Shown here: piece by piece, positions 7,068-8,496 of the stretch
Position numbering within the stretch: the stretch's first letter is position 1
Layout of the letters: each line of letters opens with the position of its first letter
NCBI GenBank assembly: GCA_045640525.1
Contig: JAZUFE010000049.1
Coordinates: 1-8,496 of the forward strand
Source of the DNA: JAILLW01 sp045640525
GTDB taxonomy: Bacteria > Bacillota > Clostridia > Lachnospirales > Lachnospiraceae
Length of the DNA: 8,496 nt
Direction: 5' to 3'
Notes under the pieces: model-generated
Seen by the model: the letters and a program-made list of their open reading frames with translations, nothing else
The model's database searches: none
Told to the model about the DNA's origin: nothing
Made by a program: the position numbers and the translations under genes

Positions 7068-7922
7068 CTAGAACAATAATCCATAGAAGAGTATTCGCAA
7101 TATACTCATCACAAACTGGAATATGAAAAATCCTATCAGGAGTTTTCCTACCAGTCCGAATCCGCCTCGACTTGATGAGCCGTATCCGTACTGTGATGTA
7201 TACTGACTGCGGTTGGTCGCCTGATACTGCCTGTACAATTGCTGATATACCTGGTTGTTCGGATCAAGCTTGATTGCACGCTGTATCATTTCAGTGGCAC
7301 TTTCATAATCACGAAGACCATAATATGCAATGGCCGAAACATAATACCATCTGGCATTTCTGTACACGCTCGTCATTCTGGACAATACGCCGAGGGCTTC
7401 TTCAAAACGTCCCGAATTAACAAATGTAATTGCCTTAACCAATTCGACGGTATCACCGTTCTGTGGTTTGGGCGTGGTATCCATGTGTCTGGCCTGGCCG
7501 AATCCAAACAAATCTTCAAAATCAAATCCCCAATAACTTGTTGACCATCCACCCGGGCCTGATTGATTACCGTAACCTGATGATTGATTCTGACCACCGT
7601 ATCCGCCGGAGCCACCGTATTGGCCTCGATTACCGGATTGACCGTAGCCGTAATTTCCGTATTGGTTTTGGGATGTATATGAACCTGCATTTGAATATCG
7701 ATTTCCCGGTCCACCCTGTGTTGCCCTCTGTCTGGCATACTTCTCGGGATTGGTGAGCATATCGTAGGCTTCATTGACTTCATTCATCTTCTTGGCTGCA
7801 ACCGGGTCATTGGGATGCAAATCCGGATGATACTTCTTGGCCTGAGTTCTGTATGCTTTCTTAATTTCTTCGGGTGTGGCATCGCGCGATATGCCAAGCA
7901 CCGAATATGGGTCGTTAACCAT
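7068..7922 (-). CDS. Membrane-anchored J-domain co-chaperone with low-complexity linker and TPR-like helices
   Basis: J-domain protein of 284 aa that should stimulate the ATPase of the DnaK encoded 16 bp downstream. In order: a J domain (1-66) with the HPD motif at H32-D34; a Gly/Tyr/Gln/Asn/Ser-rich stretch (about 69-131; bases 7530-7718); a Gly/Phe patch WGFDFEDLFGFG (131-142) whose DLF (137-139) resembles the DIF motifs of the DnaJ G/F region; TPR-like helical repeats (about 157-223, e.g. GRFEEALGVLSRM and DYESATEMIQRAIKLDPNN); a second short YGYGSSSRGG linker (about 244-256); and a hydrophobic C-terminus (257-284) like a tail anchor. The DnaJ zinc finger and C-terminal substrate domains are absent, so it is not the canonical DnaJ. 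It starts 3 bp after the stop of the zinc-ribbon gene, with AGAGGA as Shine-Dalgarno. The J domain and TM are clear; the TPR call is by pattern. Confidence 0.92.
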   Translation of the reverse strand: MVNDPYSVLGISRDATPEEIKKAYRTQAKKYHPDLHPNDPVAAKKMNEVNEAYDMLTNPEKYARQRATQGGPGNRYSNAGSYTSQNQYGNYGYGQSGNRGQYGGSGGYGGQNQSSGYGNQSGPGGWSTSYWGFDFEDLFGFGQARHMDTTPKPQNGDTVELVKAITFVNSGRFEEALGVLSRMTSVYRNARWYYVSAIAYYGLRDYESATEMIQRAIKLDPNNQVYQQLYRQYQATNRSQYTSQYGYGSSSRGGFGLVGKLLIGFFIFQFVMSILRILFYGLLF

Positions 7923-7925
7923 CTG

Positions 7926-8360
7926 TTATGTCCTCTTCACAAATTCATTGTTGCACTTCGAACATCGAACTGCTATTTTCTTGCCTTTGGGCGGTTTTCT
8001 AAGTCTTACATATGACTTGCACTGCGGACACTTATAATACGAATATGTAGCTCTTTCTCTCCACATATTTCTGTATATGTTTGTCTTCTTCCTAAGCGGT
8101 TTAAAAAGATTAAGGAATCGATCGTTCTCTCTTTGACGTTTATATATGTTTCTTGAAAACATTCTGAAAATCGACCAAAGCAGAACTGCCATAGCCACCA
8201 AAGTCAGCAGACTCAGCGGTGCCCAAAGTCTTCCGAAGAATGAAAGAAAAATCAGAACTATTCCCAAAATCGAAAGGAAGTGGTTAAGAGCGTCATCGCC
8301 GTTTCTTCCTTGCATGAAATACTGCATTTTGTATGCCAAATTAGTTAAAAAATTTCTCAT
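7926..8360 (-). CDS. Two-TM protein with C-terminal zinc ribbon
   Basis: Predicted membrane protein of 144 aa, first gene of the chaperone operon. An amphipathic, basic N-terminus (1-25) precedes two hydrophobic segments (about 27-43 and 47-66) separated by a very short turn. A strongly basic region (70-110, many Arg/Lys) follows, then a C-terminal zinc ribbon with C111-P-Q-C114 and C133-S-K-C136. Topology is probably hairpin, with both ends in the cytoplasm, placing the ribbon next to the chaperones. ATG 8360 is chosen over a TTG at 8381 because GGAAAGG (8368-8374) precedes it at normal spacing. The J-protein gene follows 3 bp after its stop, so the two are cotranscribed. The function is unknown; a scaffold or nucleic-acid/protein-binding adaptor role is possible but unproven. 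Confidence 0.85.
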   Translation of the reverse strand: MRNFLTNLAYKMQYFMQGRNGDDALNHFLSILGIVLIFLSFFGRLWAPLSLLTLVAMAVLLWSIFRMFSRNIYKRQRENDRFLNLFKPLRKKTNIYRNMWRERATYSYYKCPQCKSYVRLRKPPKGKKIAVRCSKCNNEFVKRT

Positions 8361-8393
8361 GTGTTTACCTTTCCGCTCCAATTACGGAGCATG

Positions 8394-8427
8394 TTGTAAT
8401 TATCCACTATGAGCGGCACAATTACAA
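8394..8427. repeat. 8-bp inverted repeat overlapping the chaperone operon promoter
   Basis: TTGTAATT (8394-8401) and AATTACAA (8420-8427) are perfect inverted copies separated by 18 bp. One arm coincides with the proposed -35 and the other overlaps the -10. It could be an operator, but arms this short and AT-rich can arise by chance. It does not match CIRCE. Confidence 0.35.
8399..8427 (-). promoter_or_regulatory. Possible promoter of the zinc-ribbon/J-protein/dnaK operon
   Basis: On the minus strand, -35-like TTGTAA (8422-8427) and -10-like GATAAT (8399-8404) have a 17-bp spacer. The -10 is one mismatch from consensus, the -35 two. The leader to ATG 8360 would be about 30 nt. No CIRCE inverted repeat is seen in the 136 bp upstream of the ATG, so HrcA control is not indicated here. 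Confidence 0.45.
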
Positions 8428-8496
8428 TAAAATGTGTCTATATAATTTCTGAATAATTTATAAACTGGAGAGAGCCGGGGAGGAGGCGTTGCCGGG

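Noticed and set aside
7049..7084. DnaK starting at 7084
   Set aside because: It would add 11 residues unlike any DnaK N-terminus and overlap the J-protein gene; GGAGGA before ATG 7051 decides the start.
8361..8496. CIRCE/HrcA operator upstream of the chaperone operon
   Set aside because: No TTAGCACTC-N9-GAGTGCTAA-like sequence found by eye; the only inverted repeat there has a different sequence and spacing.

Overview
The window looks like chromosomal DNA from a Gram-positive, moderately low-GC anaerobe of the class Clostridia, most likely Lachnospiraceae (Butyrivibrio/Roseburia-like). This rests on four things: the DnaK lacks the NBD insertion typical of Gram-negative DnaK; the hybrid kinase has the Lachnospiraceae-style coiled coil leading into its H-box; a LytS/YesM-type kinase is paired with a YesN-type regulator; and purine-rich Shine-Dalgarno sites precede most genes. 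The taxon is an inference from protein style, not from a marker gene. Seven CDSs fill nearly all of the sequence. I see no tRNA, rRNA, CRISPR array, transposase or phage gene.

Left part (1-4860): a hybrid histidine kinase with a C-terminal receiver enters from the left edge on the + strand (5' end outside the window). It ends tail-to-tail, with a 9-bp coding overlap, against a three-gene minus-strand operon. Read in its own direction (4604 down to 1676), that operon encodes an alpha/beta hydrolase fused to a DUF3237-like domain, a YesN-type response regulator (receiver plus AraC HTH), and a LytS/YesM-type membrane sensor kinase. The hydrolase and regulator are joined by a TAATG stop/start overlap, and the regulator and kinase are 20 bp apart. 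A good promoter (TTGAAA-17-TATACT) lies upstream, and 24 bp beyond its -35 are two perfect 19-bp direct repeats at a 21-bp period, a plausible operator for the operon's own regulator.

Right part (4815-8427): a minus-strand chaperone operon encodes, in order, a two-TM zinc-ribbon protein, a J-domain protein (J domain, Gly/Tyr/Gln/Asn-rich linker with a DLF motif, TPR-like helices, C-terminal TM anchor) and a DnaK. There is no grpE, hrcA or canonical dnaJ, and no CIRCE element. The DnaK has an intact ATPase site but an unusual interdomain linker and no acidic C-terminal tail. Together these suggest an accessory, membrane-tethered Hsp70 machine rather than the housekeeping one. After dnaK comes a small two-TM protein of unknown function with its own promoter, followed by a strong bidirectional hairpin terminator that closes the region. 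The last ~35 bases at the right edge are a GC- and purine-rich block I could not assign.
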